Source: an uncultured Agathobacter sp.
GTDB lineage: Bacteria; Bacillota; Clostridia; Lachnospirales; Lachnospiraceae
Direction of reading: 5' to 3'
Assembly (NCBI GenBank): GCA_934307695.1
Contig: CAKRCS010000005.1
Location: forward strand, 1 to 64,000
Length of the DNA stretch: 64,000 nucleotides
The position numbers and the translations under genes were made by a program. Every line of letters starts with the position of its first letter. Position 1 is the first letter of the stretch. Below are positions 35,011 through 44,491 of this stretch, piece after piece. The notes under the pieces are model-generated. The model was not told the DNA's origin, did no database searches, and saw only the letters and a program-made list of their open reading frames with translations.

Positions 35011-36681
35011 ATGGAAAATGAAGTAGTATCCAGGAATTTTATCGAGCAGATCATCGAGAAGGACTTAGCGGAGGGACATTGTACGACAGTCAGGACACGT
35101 TTCCCGCCAGAGCCGAACGGCTATCTGCATATTGGACATGCCAAGTCAATCTTACTTAATTATGGTTTGGCAAAGAAATATAATGGACAGTTTAACTTCC
35201 GGTTTGATGATACCAATCCGACCAAGGAAAAGACGGAGTTCGTAGAGTCAATCCAGGCAGATGTAAAGTGGCTGGGTGCAGATTTTGGAGACAATCTGTT
35301 CTACGCATCCAACTATTTTGACCAGATGTACGAGGCAGCGGTCAAGCTCATCAAGAAGGGCAAGGCGTATGTGTCCGACCTTTCCGCAGATGAAATCCGT
35401 GAGTACCGCGGTACGCTTACCGAGCCGGGCAAGGATGATCCGTATGCGGACAGAAGCGTGGAGGAGAACCTTGCGCTGTTTGAGGGCATGAAGAATGGTG
35501 AGTTTGAGGATGGCAGCAAGGTATTGCGCGCCAGAATCGATATGGCATCTTCCAATATCAATATGCGTGACCCGATCCTTTACCGTGTCGCACACATGAC
35601 ACACCACAATACCGGGGACAAGTGGTGCATCTATCCGATGTATGATTTTGCACACCCGATCGAGGATGCAATCGAGGGAATCACCCATTCCATCTGTACG
35701 CTGGAGTTTGAGGACCACAGACCGTTATATGACTGGGTTGTCATGGAGCTTGGCTACAAGAACTCTCCGGAAGAGACACCGAAGCAGATCGAGTTTGCGA
35801 AGATGTATCTGACCAACGTGGTTACCGGAAAGCGTTATATCAAGAAGCTTGTGGAGGACAAGGTCGTTGACGGATGGGATGATCCGCGTCTTGTCAGCAT
35901 TGCAGCGCTCCGCCGCCGCGGCTACACACCGGAATCCATCCAGAGGTTCGTAGACCTCTGTGGTATCTCCAAGGCAAACAGCTCCGTGGATTATGCGATG
36001 CTTGAGTATTGCATCCGCGAGGATTTAAAGATGAAGCGCTCCCGTATGATGGCTGTCCTTGATCCAATCAAGGTTGTGATCGATAACTATCCGGAGGGGG
36101 AGACGGAGTACCTTGCCGTGGAGAACAATCTGGAAAATCCGGAGCTTGGCAGTCGGCAGATTCCGTTTACACGCGAGCTTTATATTGAGCGTGATGACTT
36201 TATGGAGGAGCCGCCAAAGAAGTATTTCCGTATGTTTCCGGGCAATGAAGTGCGCCTGATGAACGCGTACTTCGTAAAATGTGTAAGTTTTGAGAAGGAC
36301 GAAAACGGCAATATCACCCTGATCCACTGCACCTATGATCCGGCATCCAAGGGTGGCAACAGTCCGGATGGCAGAAAGGTAAAGGGGACGATCCACTGGG
36401 TATCTGCGGCACATGCAAAGCAGGTTACCGTTCGTCTTTATGAGAATATCGTCAACGAGGAGCTTGGCGTATACAATGAGGATGGCAGCTTAAATCTCAA
36501 TCCAAATTCACTGACCGTTCTGGATCACTGTATGGTAGAGCCTGCACTTGCAGAGGCAAAGCCTTATGAGAGCTTCCAGTTTGTCCGTCAGGGATTTTTC
36601 TGTGCAGATGCAAAGGATTCTGCACCGGGACAGCCGGTATTTAACCGTATCGTGTCCTTGAAGAGTTCATTTAAGCTATAA
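35011..36681 (+). CDS. glnS: Glutaminyl-tRNA synthetase
   Basis: The 556-residue class I synthetase has [15 protein letters not shown] (HIGH motif), FRFDDTNP and the KMSKS-type LKMKRSRM, followed by the anticodon-binding beta-barrel region, as in bacterial GlnRS. It charges tRNA-Gln directly, so the organism may rely less on the GatCAB route for Gln. The ATG at 35011 follows GGAGG; frames extending upstream to 34885 cover the promoter and are not used. A DUF2225 gene follows after 13 bases. Confidence 0.96.
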   Translation: MENEVVSRNFIEQIIEKDLAEGHCTTVRTRFPPEPNGYLHIGHAKSILLNYGLAKKYNGQFNFRFDDTNPTKEKTEFVESIQADVKWLGADFGDNLFYASNYFDQMYEAAVKLIKKGKAYVSDLSADEIREYRGTLTEPGKDDPYADRSVEENLALFEGMKNGEFEDGSKVLRARIDMASSNINMRDPILYRVAHMTHHNTGDKWCIYPMYDFAHPIEDAIEGITHSICTLEFEDHRPLYDWVVMELGYKNSPEETPKQIEFAKMYLTNVVTGKRYIKKLVEDKVVDGWDDPRLVSIAALRRRGYTPESIQRFVDLCGISKANSSVDYAMLEYCIREDLKMKRSRMMAVLDPIKVVIDNYPEGETEYLAVENNLENPELGSRQIPFTRELYIERDDFMEEPPKKYFRMFPGNEVRLMNAYFVKCVSFEKDENGNITLIHCTYDPASKGGNSPDGRKVKGTIHWVSAAHAKQVTVRLYENIVNEELGVYNEDGSLNLNPNSLTVLDHCMVEPALAEAKPYESFQFVRQGFFCADAKDSAPGQPVFNRIVSLKSSFKL

Positions 36682-36694
36682 GATAGGAGATAAC

Positions 36695-37555
36695 ATGAAT
36701 ATTTTTGATGGGTTAGAGAAGTTCGGGCTGGATGTGTCGGATCAGTTTGATTTGTATGGCGACGACAAGAAGGATGCAAAGGCTTCCGATGCGGGAAATG
36801 CGCCAAAGGAGGCAGAGCCGGACGAGAGGGATTTTTTGCTGGAACGCAATATCTGCTGTACGGTCTGTGACCGTAACTTCAAGACACGTTCCGTAAAATC
36901 CTCCAAGCTGCGCAGACTTGAGCCGGATAAGGATCTTCGCCCACGCTTTATGTATATCGATACATTAAAATATGACGTAATATCCTGCCCATACTGCGGT
37001 TATACTGCAATGAGCCGCTATTTTGAGCATCTGTCCTCATTACAGATCAAGCTTATCCGGGAGGGTGTTGCCTCCAAGTTCAACGCGACAACTGTTGACC
37101 TGCCGGAGATCTTCGATTATGCGTATGCGATCGAGCGTCACAAGCTGTCTCTTTTTAACTCCATCGTTAAAAAGGGCTCTATCAGTGAGAGAGCATACAC
37201 CTGCTTAAAGATCGCATGGCTTTACAGAGGAAGGGCGGAGGAGCTTGCAAAGAAGGGAGAGCCTGCTGACTCGGAAACCATGAAGAAGTGCAAGGCGGAT
37301 GAGATGACCTACTATGCACAGGCGTATGACGGTCTGATCAGGGCGATCGCCAGCGAGACGTTCCCGATCTGTGGAATGGATCAGAATACGATGGATCTGC
37401 TTCTTGCAGAGATGGCATTCGCACTCGGCAAATATGAGGAGTCCTACCGGTTCCTCTCAAGACTTCTTACTTCAAGAAGTGCGGGAAGCAATATTAAGAA
37501 CCGCGGGCTTGATTTAAAGGAAGAGATCGTTGCAAAGCTAAGAAGCAAGCAGTAG
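36695..37555 (+). CDS. DUF2225-family protein with two CxxC zinc motifs
   Basis: The 286-residue protein contains CTVCDRNFKTRSVK and, after a 48-residue gap, SCPYCGYTAM, as in DUF2225 proteins, followed by an all-helical region resembling TPR-like repeats (YTCLKIAWLYRGR, LLLAEMAFALGKYEESYRF). No signal or membrane segment is seen. The ribosome binding site is TAGGAG. It is likely cotranscribed with glnS and closed by the terminator at 37605-37638. The biochemical role of the family is not known to me. Confidence 0.85.
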   Translation: MNIFDGLEKFGLDVSDQFDLYGDDKKDAKASDAGNAPKEAEPDERDFLLERNICCTVCDRNFKTRSVKSSKLRRLEPDKDLRPRFMYIDTLKYDVISCPYCGYTAMSRYFEHLSSLQIKLIREGVASKFNATTVDLPEIFDYAYAIERHKLSLFNSIVKKGSISERAYTCLKIAWLYRGRAEELAKKGEPADSETMKKCKADEMTYYAQAYDGLIRAIASETFPICGMDQNTMDLLLAEMAFALGKYEESYRFLSRLLTSRSAGSNIKNRGLDLKEEIVAKLRSKQ

Positions 37556-37604
37556 GCTGCATATAAGAAGTATGTAGATAGTAATAGAAAATGATTCTTT
37601 GGAT

Positions 37605-37638
37605 ACAAAAACGGATGCCTTGTGGCATCCGTTTTTGT
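37605..37638. terminator. Bidirectional terminator between the DUF2225 gene and argG
   Basis: ACAAAAACGGATGCC pairs perfectly with GGCATCCGTTTTTGT around a 4-base TTGT loop. It serves both convergent genes. Confidence 0.95.
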
Positions 37639-37651
37639 ATGTCAGAAATGA

Positions 37652-38875
37652 CTATTTCTGGTTATTCTTTACTTCCTGAAGCTTCATTGCACGAACCTTA
37701 AGCGGCAGACCGAATAAGGTGATGAAGCCGTCTGCATCGTGGTGATCATAGAGATCTCCGGTGGTGAAGCTTGCAAGGGACTCGCTGTAAAGTGAGTACG
37801 GAGAAGTGGTTCCGGCTTTGATGATGTTACCCTTGTAGAGCTTGAACTTAACCTCACCGGTTACATATTCCTGCGTGGACTCCACAAATGCCTGGATTGC
37901 TTCACGAAGTGGGGTGAACCACTTGCCCTCGTAAACGACCTGGGCGAGCTTGTTGCCCATATCCTTTTTCACTTCCATTGTAGCACGGTCAAGGCACAGC
38001 TCCTCAAGCTGGTCGTGTGCTTCCATGAGGATCGTTCCGCCCGGTGTCTCGTATACGCCACGGGACTTCATTCCAACGACACGGTTCTCAACAATATCTA
38101 CGATACCGATGCCATGCTTGCCACCGAGACGGTTCAATTCACGGATGATGTCGGAAACCTTCATTTCCTTGCCGTTTACGGAAGTCGGAACACCCTTTTC
38201 AAAGGTCATGGTAACATATTCAGCCTCATCCGGAGCTTTTTCCGGCGGGCAGGTAAGAACGAGCAGATGCTCATAGTTTGGCTCAAGGGAAGGATCTTCA
38301 AGCTCAAGACCTTCATGGCTGATGTGCCATAAGTTACGGTCACGGCTGTAACTGCTGTCGGTTGAGAACGGAAGATCGATGCCATGTGCCTTGCAGTATT
38401 CGATCTCTGCCTCTCTTGAATCCATCTGCCAGTTGTCCTGTCTCCAAGGCGCGATGACCTTGATATCCGGAGCTAAAGCCTTGATACCCAGCTCAAAACG
38501 GATCTGGTCATTTCCCTTGCCGGTAGCACCGTGGCAGATCGCAACCGCATTTTCTTTTCTTGCAATCTCAACTAACTTCTTTGCGATGCCCGGACGAGCC
38601 ATTGAGGTTCCGAGCAGATATTTGTGCTCATATACAGCACCCGCCTGCACACAAGGAACGATATAATCATCGCAGAACTCATCGGTGATGTCTTCAATAT
38701 ATAACTTGGAAGCGCCGGAGAGTTTTGCACGCTCCTCAAGACCATCCAGTTCCTCCCCCTGTCCGCAGTTGACGCAGCAGCAGATTACCTCGTAATCGTA
38801 CTGTTCTTTCAGCCAGGGAATGATTGCGGTGGTGTCAAGACCACCGGAGTAAGCCAAAACAACTTTTTCCTTCAT
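37652..38875 (-). CDS. argG: Argininosuccinate synthase
   Basis: The 407-residue enzyme starts MKEKVVLAYSGGLDTT, the PP-loop ATP-binding motif, and carries CHGATGKGNDQIRFE and STDSSYSRDRNLWH, typical of ArgG. It condenses citrulline and aspartate with ATP to argininosuccinate. The start is ATG at 38875 behind GAAAGGGTG on the minus strand; a frame extension to 38911 has no support. It is divergent from argC and shares the control region with it. ArgH is not in this window. Confidence 0.96.
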   Translation of the reverse strand: MKEKVVLAYSGGLDTTAIIPWLKEQYDYEVICCCVNCGQGEELDGLEERAKLSGASKLYIEDITDEFCDDYIVPCVQAGAVYEHKYLLGTSMARPGIAKKLVEIARKENAVAICHGATGKGNDQIRFELGIKALAPDIKVIAPWRQDNWQMDSREAEIEYCKAHGIDLPFSTDSSYSRDRNLWHISHEGLELEDPSLEPNYEHLLVLTCPPEKAPDEAEYVTMTFEKGVPTSVNGKEMKVSDIIRELNRLGGKHGIGIVDIVENRVVGMKSRGVYETPGGTILMEAHDQLEELCLDRATMEVKKDMGNKLAQVVYEGKWFTPLREAIQAFVESTQEYVTGEVKFKLYKGNIIKAGTTSPYSLYSESLASFTTGDLYDHHDADGFITLFGLPLKVRAMKLQEVKNNQK

Positions 38876-38938
38876 AGTAACACCCTTTCTTTTTGTATAA
38901 TTCTTAATCAAGTATCTTCTTTTTTAAAAGTCACGATA

Positions 38939-38967
38939 ACTATACATCAAATCATATCGGAACGCAA
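38939..38967 (-). promoter_or_regulatory. Promoter of argG (minus strand)
   Basis: On the minus strand, TTGCGT (38967-38962) and TATAGT (38944-38939) are 17 bases apart, preceded by TG for an extended -10. Confidence 0.65.
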
Positions 38968-38988
38968 GTGAAAAAATATACAAAACAA

Positions 38989-39002
38989 TGTATAAATATA
39001 CA
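38989..39002. promoter_or_regulatory. Probable ArgR/AhrC box between argG and argC
   Basis: A perfect 14-bp palindrome TGTATAAATATACA, with a further half site AATATACA at 38975-38982. It lies about 22 bases from both -35 boxes. The form resembles ARG boxes of Bacillota, in which ArgR represses biosynthesis when arginine is present. Confidence 0.6.
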
Positions 39003-39023
39003 AAAGTTTGTGCATTTTTTCTC

Positions 39024-39052
39024 TTTACGAGACAAGGAAGGTATACTATATT
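39024..39052 (+). promoter_or_regulatory. Promoter of the argC operon
   Basis: TTTACG at 39024-39029 and TATATT at 39047-39052 are 17 bases apart. Confidence 0.5.
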
Positions 39053-39129
39053 ATTAAGCAGAGTAATTATCGGGCTTTTTTTTGATGGAGGGAGCCGGAT
39101 AGAGGAACAGGATAAAGGGGATTTCGAGT

Positions 39130-40188
39130 ATGATAAAAGCAGGAATAATAGGCGCAACCGGATATGCGGGTGCAGAGCTGGTGCGCATTTTGATGAACCA
39201 TAAGGAAGTAGAGATCGCGTGGTACGGTTCAAGAAGCTATGTGGATCAGGACTATGCGGATGTGTATGGCAATCTGTTTCAGATCGTAGATGCAAAATGC
39301 ATGGATGACAACATGGAAGAACTGGCAGATCAGGTGGATGTCATCTTCACTGCGACTCCGCAGGGCTTTCTGGCAGGCGTGCTTACCGAGGACATTTTAA
39401 ATAAGGTAAAGATTATTGATCTGAGTGCGGATTTCCGTATCAAGGACGTTGCGGTATATGAGAAATGGTATAAGATCGAGCACAAGAGTCCGCAGTTTAT
39501 TGACGAGGCGGTATACGGCCTCTGCGAGATCAACCGCGGCAGGATCACAAAGGACACCAGACTGGTAGCAAATCCGGGCTGCTATACGACCTGCTCCATT
39601 CTGACTGCATATCCGTTAGTCAAGGAAGGGCTGATCGATCCGGATACGCTCATCATCGATGCGAAGTCCGGTACATCCGGCGCAGGACGAGGCGCAAAGG
39701 TTGCCAATCTCTTCTGTGAGGTCAATGAGAGCATGAAGGCATACGGCGTGGCAACACACCGCCATACACCGGAGATTGAGGAGCAGCTTGGCTATGCTGC
39801 CGGAAAAGAGATCACCATCAGCTTTACCCCACATCTTGTTCCGATGAACCGCGGCATTCTTGCAACCGAGTATGCAACGCTTAATAAGAAGCCGGACGGA
39901 ACTTACCCGACCTACGAGGAGATCAAAGCGGTATATGACAAATACTATGCCGACGAGCGTTTTGTCCGCGTGTTGAAAAAGGGTGTATGCCCGGAGACAA
40001 AATGGGTGGAAGGCAGCAATTATGTGGATGTCAATTTCGTGATCGACGAGCGTACCGGAAGGATCATCCTGATGGGTGCGCTGGACAATCTCGTTAAGGG
40101 CGCTGCAGGACAGGCGGTTCAGAACATGAACCTTCTGTTTGGATTCGCAGAGGAGGAAGGACTTCGGATGGTTCCGATGTTCCCATAG
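39130..40188 (+). CDS. argC: N-acetyl-gamma-glutamyl-phosphate reductase
   Basis: The 352-residue protein has the NADP-binding GIIGATGYAGAELVR at the N-terminus, the catalytic Cys in VANPGCYTTCS, SGTSGAGRGAK and HRHTPEIEEQLG, all as in ArgC. It reduces acetylglutamyl phosphate to the semialdehyde. It is the first gene of argC-GNAT-argB-argD, divergent from argG. Confidence 0.96.
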   Translation: MIKAGIIGATGYAGAELVRILMNHKEVEIAWYGSRSYVDQDYADVYGNLFQIVDAKCMDDNMEELADQVDVIFTATPQGFLAGVLTEDILNKVKIIDLSADFRIKDVAVYEKWYKIEHKSPQFIDEAVYGLCEINRGRITKDTRLVANPGCYTTCSILTAYPLVKEGLIDPDTLIIDAKSGTSGAGRGAKVANLFCEVNESMKAYGVATHRHTPEIEEQLGYAAGKEITISFTPHLVPMNRGILATEYATLNKKPDGTYPTYEEIKAVYDKYYADERFVRVLKKGVCPETKWVEGSNYVDVNFVIDERTGRIILMGALDNLVKGAAGQAVQNMNLLFGFAEEEGLRMVPMFP

Positions 40189-40203
40189 AAAGAGGTGCAG
40201 AGC

Positions 40204-40665
40204 ATGGCGGATTTTTTGTATGAGATTCGGACGATGACTATAGAGGACTATGATGCGGTATATGAGCTTTGGATGAGCATTCATGGGTTTGGTATCCGTT
40301 CCATCGATGATTCAAGGGAAGGTGTGGCACGTTTTCTTGCGAGAAACCCTTCCACAAGCGTGGTCGCGATCGCGGACGGTAAGGTGGTAGGCGCTATTTT
40401 GTGCGGGCATGACGGGCGCAGAGGCTGTCTGTACCATGTATGCGTGCATGAGAATTACCGCAAGCACGGCATCGGGAAAGCGATGGCAGTCGCCTGTATG
40501 CGGGCACTTCAGGCAGAGCATATCAACAAGGTCAATCTGATCGCGTTTAAGTCCAACGAGATCGGAAACCAGTTTTGGAAGGGCGAGGAATGGACATTCC
40601 GCGACGACCTGAACTATTACGATTTCACATTAAATGAACAGAACATAACAAAGTTTAACCGATAG
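40204..40665 (+). CDS. GNAT acetyltransferase embedded in the arginine operon
   Basis: The 153-residue GNAT-fold protein contains [16 protein letters not shown] (motif D/C region), the acetyl-CoA pyrophosphate loop in [12 protein letters not shown] (motif A), and [18 protein letters not shown]. The ATG at 40204 follows AGAGG by 8 bases. It sits where argJ usually sits in clostridial arg operons, with 15 bases to argC and 16 bases to argB. A role as N-acetylglutamate synthase is attractive by position, but sequence alone does not show substrate specificity; it could also acetylate other amines. Confidence 0.8.
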   Translation: MADFLYEIRTMTIEDYDAVYELWMSIHGFGIRSIDDSREGVARFLARNPSTSVVAIADGKVVGAILCGHDGRRGCLYHVCVHENYRKHGIGKAMAVACMRALQAEHINKVNLIAFKSNEIGNQFWKGEEWTFRDDLNYYDFTLNEQNITKFNR

Positions 40666-40681
40666 AAAAGAGGATAACAAA

Positions 40682-41581
40682 ATGGCAGAGCAGAATATGG
40701 ACGAACTTTTGGCAAAGGCGCAGGTGTTGATCGAGGCACTTCCGTATATCCAGCGGTTCAACCGCAAGATCATCGTTGTCAAGTATGGTGGATCTGCGAT
40801 GGTGGATGAAAAGTTAAAAAAGCAGGTCATTCAGGATGTCACCCTGTTAAAGCTGGTTGGATTTAAGCCGATCATCGTTCATGGCGGCGGCAAGGAGATC
40901 AGCCGCTGGGTGGAGAAGGTCGGAATGGAACCGGAGTTCGTAAACGGACTGAGAAAGACAGACGAAGCGACGATGGAGATCGCGGAGATGGTGCTTAACA
41001 AGGTCAACAAATCGCTGGTCAAGCTGGTGGAGGAGCTTGGAGTGCGCTCCGTCGGTATCAGCGGCAAGGACGGCGGGCTGCTCAAGGTCAGGAAAAAGCT
41101 TTCCGGCGGACAGGACATCGGCTTTGTCGGCGAGATCACGGAGGTCGATCCGAAAATCCTGCACGACCTTCTGGAGAAGGATTTCCTTCCGATCGTCTGC
41201 CCGATCGGTATGGACGAGAACTACCAGACCTACAACATCAATGCGGATGATGCTGCCTGCGCGATCGCAAGGGCAGTCGAGGCAGAAAAGCTTGCGTTTC
41301 TGACGGATATCGAGGGCGTTTACAAGGATCCGGATGACAAGAGTACCCTGATCTCTGAGCTTACGGTCTCTGAGGCGAAGGATCTGATCGGGGATGGTTT
41401 TATCGGCGGTGGCATGCTGCCGAAGCTTAATAACTGTATCGATGCGATCGAGAACGGTGTTTCAAGGGTGCATATCCTTGACGGAAGAATTGCACACTGC
41501 CTGCTTCTTGAGATCTTTACCAACAAGGGAATCGGAACTGCTATCTTAGGAGATCAGGAGGATAAATTCTACAATGAATAA
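40682..41581 (+). CDS. argB: N-acetylglutamate kinase
   Basis: The 299-residue amino-acid kinase has [19 protein letters not shown], the [12 protein letters not shown] motif and [21 protein letters not shown], as in ArgB. The N-terminal helix (about residues 1-22) is the one that in hexameric ArgB gives arginine feedback inhibition. It overlaps argD by 8 bases. Confidence 0.96.
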   Translation: MAEQNMDELLAKAQVLIEALPYIQRFNRKIIVVKYGGSAMVDEKLKKQVIQDVTLLKLVGFKPIIVHGGGKEISRWVEKVGMEPEFVNGLRKTDEATMEIAEMVLNKVNKSLVKLVEELGVRSVGISGKDGGLLKVRKKLSGGQDIGFVGEITEVDPKILHDLLEKDFLPIVCPIGMDENYQTYNINADDAACAIARAVEAEKLAFLTDIEGVYKDPDDKSTLISELTVSEAKDLIGDGFIGGGMLPKLNNCIDAIENGVSRVHILDGRIAHCLLLEIFTNKGIGTAILGDQEDKFYNE

Positions 41582-42770
41582 AAGTGATTACATAAATGCT
41601 GCCGAGGGCAGCCTGCTGCATACCTACAATCGTTTCCCATTGGTGCTTGACCACGGCGAGGGCGTGTATCTGTATGACACGGACGGAAAGAAATACCTTG
41701 ATTTTGCTGCTGGTATCGCGGTGTGTGCGCTCGGATACAGCAATGAGGCACATAAGGAGGCTTTGAAAAACCAGGTGGATGCGCTGCTGCATACCTCCAA
41801 CCTCTACTACAACGAGCCGACAATCGCTGCTGCGCAGAAGGTGCTTGCAGCAAGCGGCATGGATCGTGTATTTTTTACAAACAGTGGAACCGAGGCAATC
41901 GAGGGCGCAATCAAGGCTGCCAAGAAATATGCATACACAAGGGACGGACATGCGGGACATGAGATCATCGCAATGCAGCATTCCTTCCACGGGCGCAGCA
42001 TCGGTGCGCTGTCTGTAACCGGAAATGCACATTATCAGGAGCCGTTTGAACCGCTGCTTCCGGGCGTTAAGTTTGCGGAATTTAACAATTTAGACAGCGT
42101 AAAAGCGCTTGTTACTGACAAGACCTGTGCAATCATCATGGAGACCGTGCAGGGAGAGGGCGGTATCTACCCGGCGGATGCAGCATTTTTATCCGGTGTC
42201 CGCGCACTTTGCGACGAGCACGATATCTTATTGATCCTCGATGAGATCCAGTGCGGCATGGGACGTACCGGAAGGATGTTTGCATGGCAGAACTACGATG
42301 TCAAGCCGGACATTATGACGGTTGCCAAGGCACTTGGCTGTGGTGTTCCGGTCGGAGCATTTCTGATGACGCAGAAGGTGGCTGATAAATCGCTTGCACC
42401 GGGAGACCACGGAACGACCTACGGTGGCAATCCGTTTGTCGGGGCTGCAGTGTCAGCGGTGTTTGACCAGTTTAAGGAGCTTTCAATCGTGGATCACGTC
42501 AACGAGGTTGCACCGTATCTGGCAAAGCGTCTGGATGAGCTGGTGGAGAAGTACGACTGCCTGACCGCACAACGTGGCATGGGACTGATGCGTGGGCTGG
42601 TATGTACGCTTCCGGTCGGAAAGGTGTCTGCCAAGGCACTTGAAAATGGACTGATCGTGATCACCGCTGGCAGTGATGTGCTGCGCTTTGTGCCACCGCT
42701 TGTCATCGAAAAAGAGCATGTGGACGAGATGGTCGAGAAGCTTGTCAGGACGCTCGATGAACTGCAATAG
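41574..42770 (+). CDS. argD: Acetylornithine aminotransferase
   Basis: The 398-residue class III PLP aminotransferase has [36 protein letters not shown] and the PLP lysine in [14 protein letters not shown] (about residue 250). It converts N-acetylglutamate semialdehyde to acetylornithine. It is translationally coupled to argB through an 8-base overlap and is the last gene before the terminator at 42807-42835. Confidence 0.95.
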   Translation: MNKSDYINAAEGSLLHTYNRFPLVLDHGEGVYLYDTDGKKYLDFAAGIAVCALGYSNEAHKEALKNQVDALLHTSNLYYNEPTIAAAQKVLAASGMDRVFFTNSGTEAIEGAIKAAKKYAYTRDGHAGHEIIAMQHSFHGRSIGALSVTGNAHYQEPFEPLLPGVKFAEFNNLDSVKALVTDKTCAIIMETVQGEGGIYPADAAFLSGVRALCDEHDILLILDEIQCGMGRTGRMFAWQNYDVKPDIMTVAKALGCGVPVGAFLMTQKVADKSLAPGDHGTTYGGNPFVGAAVSAVFDQFKELSIVDHVNEVAPYLAKRLDELVEKYDCLTAQRGMGLMRGLVCTLPVGKVSAKALENGLIVITAGSDVLRFVPPLVIEKEHVDEMVEKLVRTLDELQ

Positions 42771-42806
42771 AGGCTTTTGGTAAAATGAATATCTGACTGT
42801 GGGATT

Positions 42807-42835
42807 GCCCGGACAATAAGGTCCGGGCGATTTTT
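42807..42835 (+). terminator. Terminator of the arg operon
   Basis: GCCCGGAC (42807-42814) pairs with GTCCGGGC (42821-42828), followed by GATTTTT. Its T run overlaps the first arm of the stem-loop element that follows. Confidence 0.9.
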
Positions 42836-42959
42836 CGCTTTATAGGAAATTCTTTTTCCTATAAAGCGAAAATGCTCCGCAGGGATGCGACCCATGTGGA
42901 GTTGAAGATGCACTTGCGTGCCCACACGGGCGCGCACAGAGTCACAAAGTGACTCTGTG
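42832..42959. ncRNA. Candidate structured element of four consecutive stem-loops
   Basis: Stem-loop 1 (42832-42872) is an 18-bp perfect inverted repeat with a 5-base loop. Stem-loop 2 (42875-42901) is CTCCGCA-GGG…CCC-A-TGTGGAG. Stem-loop 3 (42915-42936) is TGCGTGCCC-ACAC-GGGCGCGCA. Stem-loop 4 (42935-42959) is CACAGAGTCAC-AAA-GTGACTCTGTG. They are packed end to end with no gene in the 360-base gap. It could be an untranslated RNA, a palindromic dispersed repeat or a MITE-like relic. No transposase or target duplication is seen. Orientation is unknown. Confidence 0.6.
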
Positions 42960-43010
42960 TTCTGTGATATATATGGATGGAGGGTGGTTTTGGAGATTCG
43001 TCTGTGCCTA

Positions 43011-43026
43011 TTATCCGGCCGGATAA
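43011..43026. promoter_or_regulatory. 16-bp palindrome upstream of the comEA-like gene
   Basis: TTATCCGG-CCGGATAA is a perfect palindrome, 33 bases upstream of the -35 box of the promoter at 43060-43088. It looks like an operator; the binding protein is unknown. Confidence 0.5.
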
Positions 43027-43059
43027 CATTGAAAAATTTGAAATAATAATGAAACACAC

Positions 43060-43088
43060 TTGTAATAGCTGTAAAAAGTCGTTAAAAT
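43060..43088 (+). promoter_or_regulatory. Promoter of the comEA-RR-HK-GerMN-comEC unit
   Basis: TTGTAA at 43060-43065 and TAAAAT at 43083-43088 are 17 bases apart. The AAGGAG ribosome binding site precedes ATG 43131. Confidence 0.55.
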
Positions 43089-43130
43089 AAGCAAAGACAC
43101 TAATCCTTCTTCCGATTGGAAGGAGACGAT

Positions 43131-43775
43131 ATGACAAACAGAATAAAAATAACCTTGATTGCTGCTGCAATCTGTTTTTTGTGCGGATGTGGCAGACGAA
43201 ACGAAGCAATCCTGATCGAAGCTGTCCGGGAAAACGGGACGGAGGAAGCATCGCAGACGCAGGAGGCGGATGCTTCCGTCATGGGCGAAGAAAATGCGGC
43301 GGCTTTTGATACTGCGGATAAGTCGATCGTGGTGCATGTGTGCGGTGCAGTAAATGCTCCGGGTGTGTATACACTTGCGGCAGAATGCCGGGTATGGGAT
43401 GCCATTGATGCCGCAGGCGGCTTTTCCGAGGATGCTGATACGAATTATCTGAACCTTGCGGGCACGATCGGCGATGGCCAGAAAGTGTACGTTCCGACCG
43501 CCGGGGAGGTTGCTCCGCTTGCGGAGAACGGCTGGAATCCACTAAATCCGGAGCAGGCGACGGCGGGAAGTGGAAGCAGCCAACTCGTTAATATCAATAC
43601 TGCGGATCAGACGGCACTTACCGGGCTTCCGGGGATCGGCGAGGCGAAAGCCAAGAGTATTATCGCGTACCGGACAGAGCATGGGCGTTTTTCTTCCATC
43701 GAGGAGATCATGGAGATACCGGGGATCAAGGAAGCTGTTTTTTCAAAAATAAAAGACTATATTACTGTTGATTGA
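43131..43775 (+). CDS. comEA: ComEA-like DNA-binding lipoprotein (SLBB plus helix-hairpin-helix)
   Basis: The 214-residue protein has a lipoprotein-type signal (LIAAAICFLCGC), an SLBB domain (VVHVCGAVNAPGVYTL … DGQKVYVPT; about residues 64-130) and a C-terminal helix-hairpin-helix (VNINTADQTALTGLPGIGEAKAK in part, GRFSSIEEIMEIPGI; about 150-212). ComEA binds incoming dsDNA outside the membrane and hands it to ComEC. The ATG at 43131 follows AAGGAG; an upstream TTG at 43116 is rejected. The response regulator gene starts 8 bases later. Confidence 0.9.
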   Translation: MTNRIKITLIAAAICFLCGCGRRNEAILIEAVRENGTEEASQTQEADASVMGEENAAAFDTADKSIVVHVCGAVNAPGVYTLAAECRVWDAIDAAGGFSEDADTNYLNLAGTIGDGQKVYVPTAGEVAPLAENGWNPLNPEQATAGSGSSQLVNINTADQTALTGLPGIGEAKAKSIIAYRTEHGRFSSIEEIMEIPGIKEAVFSKIKDYITVD

Positions 43776-43783
43776 GGTGCAAA

Positions 43784-44476
43784 ATGGCAAAAAAAGTTCT
43801 TGTTGTTGACGATGAAAAGTTAATTGTAAAAGGTATCCGTTTTAGCTTGGAGCAGGACGGGATGGAAGTGGACTGCGCGTATGATGGGGAAGAAGCTCTG
43901 TCTATGGCAAAGGAAAATCATTATGATATGATCCTGCTGGATATCATGCTGCCGAAGATGGATGGCTTTGAGGTATGTCAGGCAATTCGCGAGTTTTCTG
44001 ACATGCCGATCGTCATGCTCACAGCAAAAGGGGATGACATGGATAAAATCTTAGGGCTGGAGTATGGCGCAGATGACTATATCACCAAGCCGTTTAACAT
44101 TCTTGAGGTCAAGGCAAGAATCAAAGCAATCATGCGCCGTACCTCGGCAACACCGAAGAAAGAAGAAAATCCGTCTATCATCGAAAAAGGCGATCTGCGC
44201 CTTGACACGGACAGCCGCCGGCTGTTTATCCTTGGCAGGGAGGTCAACCTTACGGCAAAGGAATTCGATCTGATGGAGCTTTTTATCCGGAATGAGAATA
44301 AGGTGTACAGCAGGGAGGCACTTCTTACGATGGTCTGGGGCAATGACTTTCCGGGGGATGAGAGAACCGTGGATGTGCATGTCAGACGTCTGCGTGAGAA
44401 GGTGGAGAGCAATCCGAGCGAGCCAAAGTATATTCATACCAAGTGGGGTGTGGGATACTATTATTACCAGAAGTAG
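43784..44476 (+). CDS. OmpR/PhoB-family response regulator
   Basis: The 230-residue protein has a receiver domain (VVDDEKL acidic pocket, LLDIMLPKMDGF with phospho-Asp about 53, MLTAKGDD, Lys in YITKPFN) and a winged-helix output domain ending RTVDVHVRRLREKVE and HTKWGVGYYY. The start is ATG 43784 behind GAGGTG. It is paired with the following histidine kinase, 15 bases away. Confidence 0.95.
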   Translation: MAKKVLVVDDEKLIVKGIRFSLEQDGMEVDCAYDGEEALSMAKENHYDMILLDIMLPKMDGFEVCQAIREFSDMPIVMLTAKGDDMDKILGLEYGADDYITKPFNILEVKARIKAIMRRTSATPKKEENPSIIEKGDLRLDTDSRRLFILGREVNLTAKEFDLMELFIRNENKVYSREALLTMVWGNDFPGDERTVDVHVRRLREKVESNPSEPKYIHTKWGVGYYYYQK

Positions 44477-44491
44477 CGGATGGAGAGAAGC

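Noticed and set aside
42832..42959. Insertion sequence end or complete MITE
   Set aside because: No flanking target duplication or outer terminal repeat pair was found; kept only as a structured element of unknown class.
42494..43057. 187-codon minus-strand frame across argD and the stem-loop element
   Set aside because: It overlaps argD in antisense and crosses several hairpins and a terminator; its composition is that of a shadow frame.
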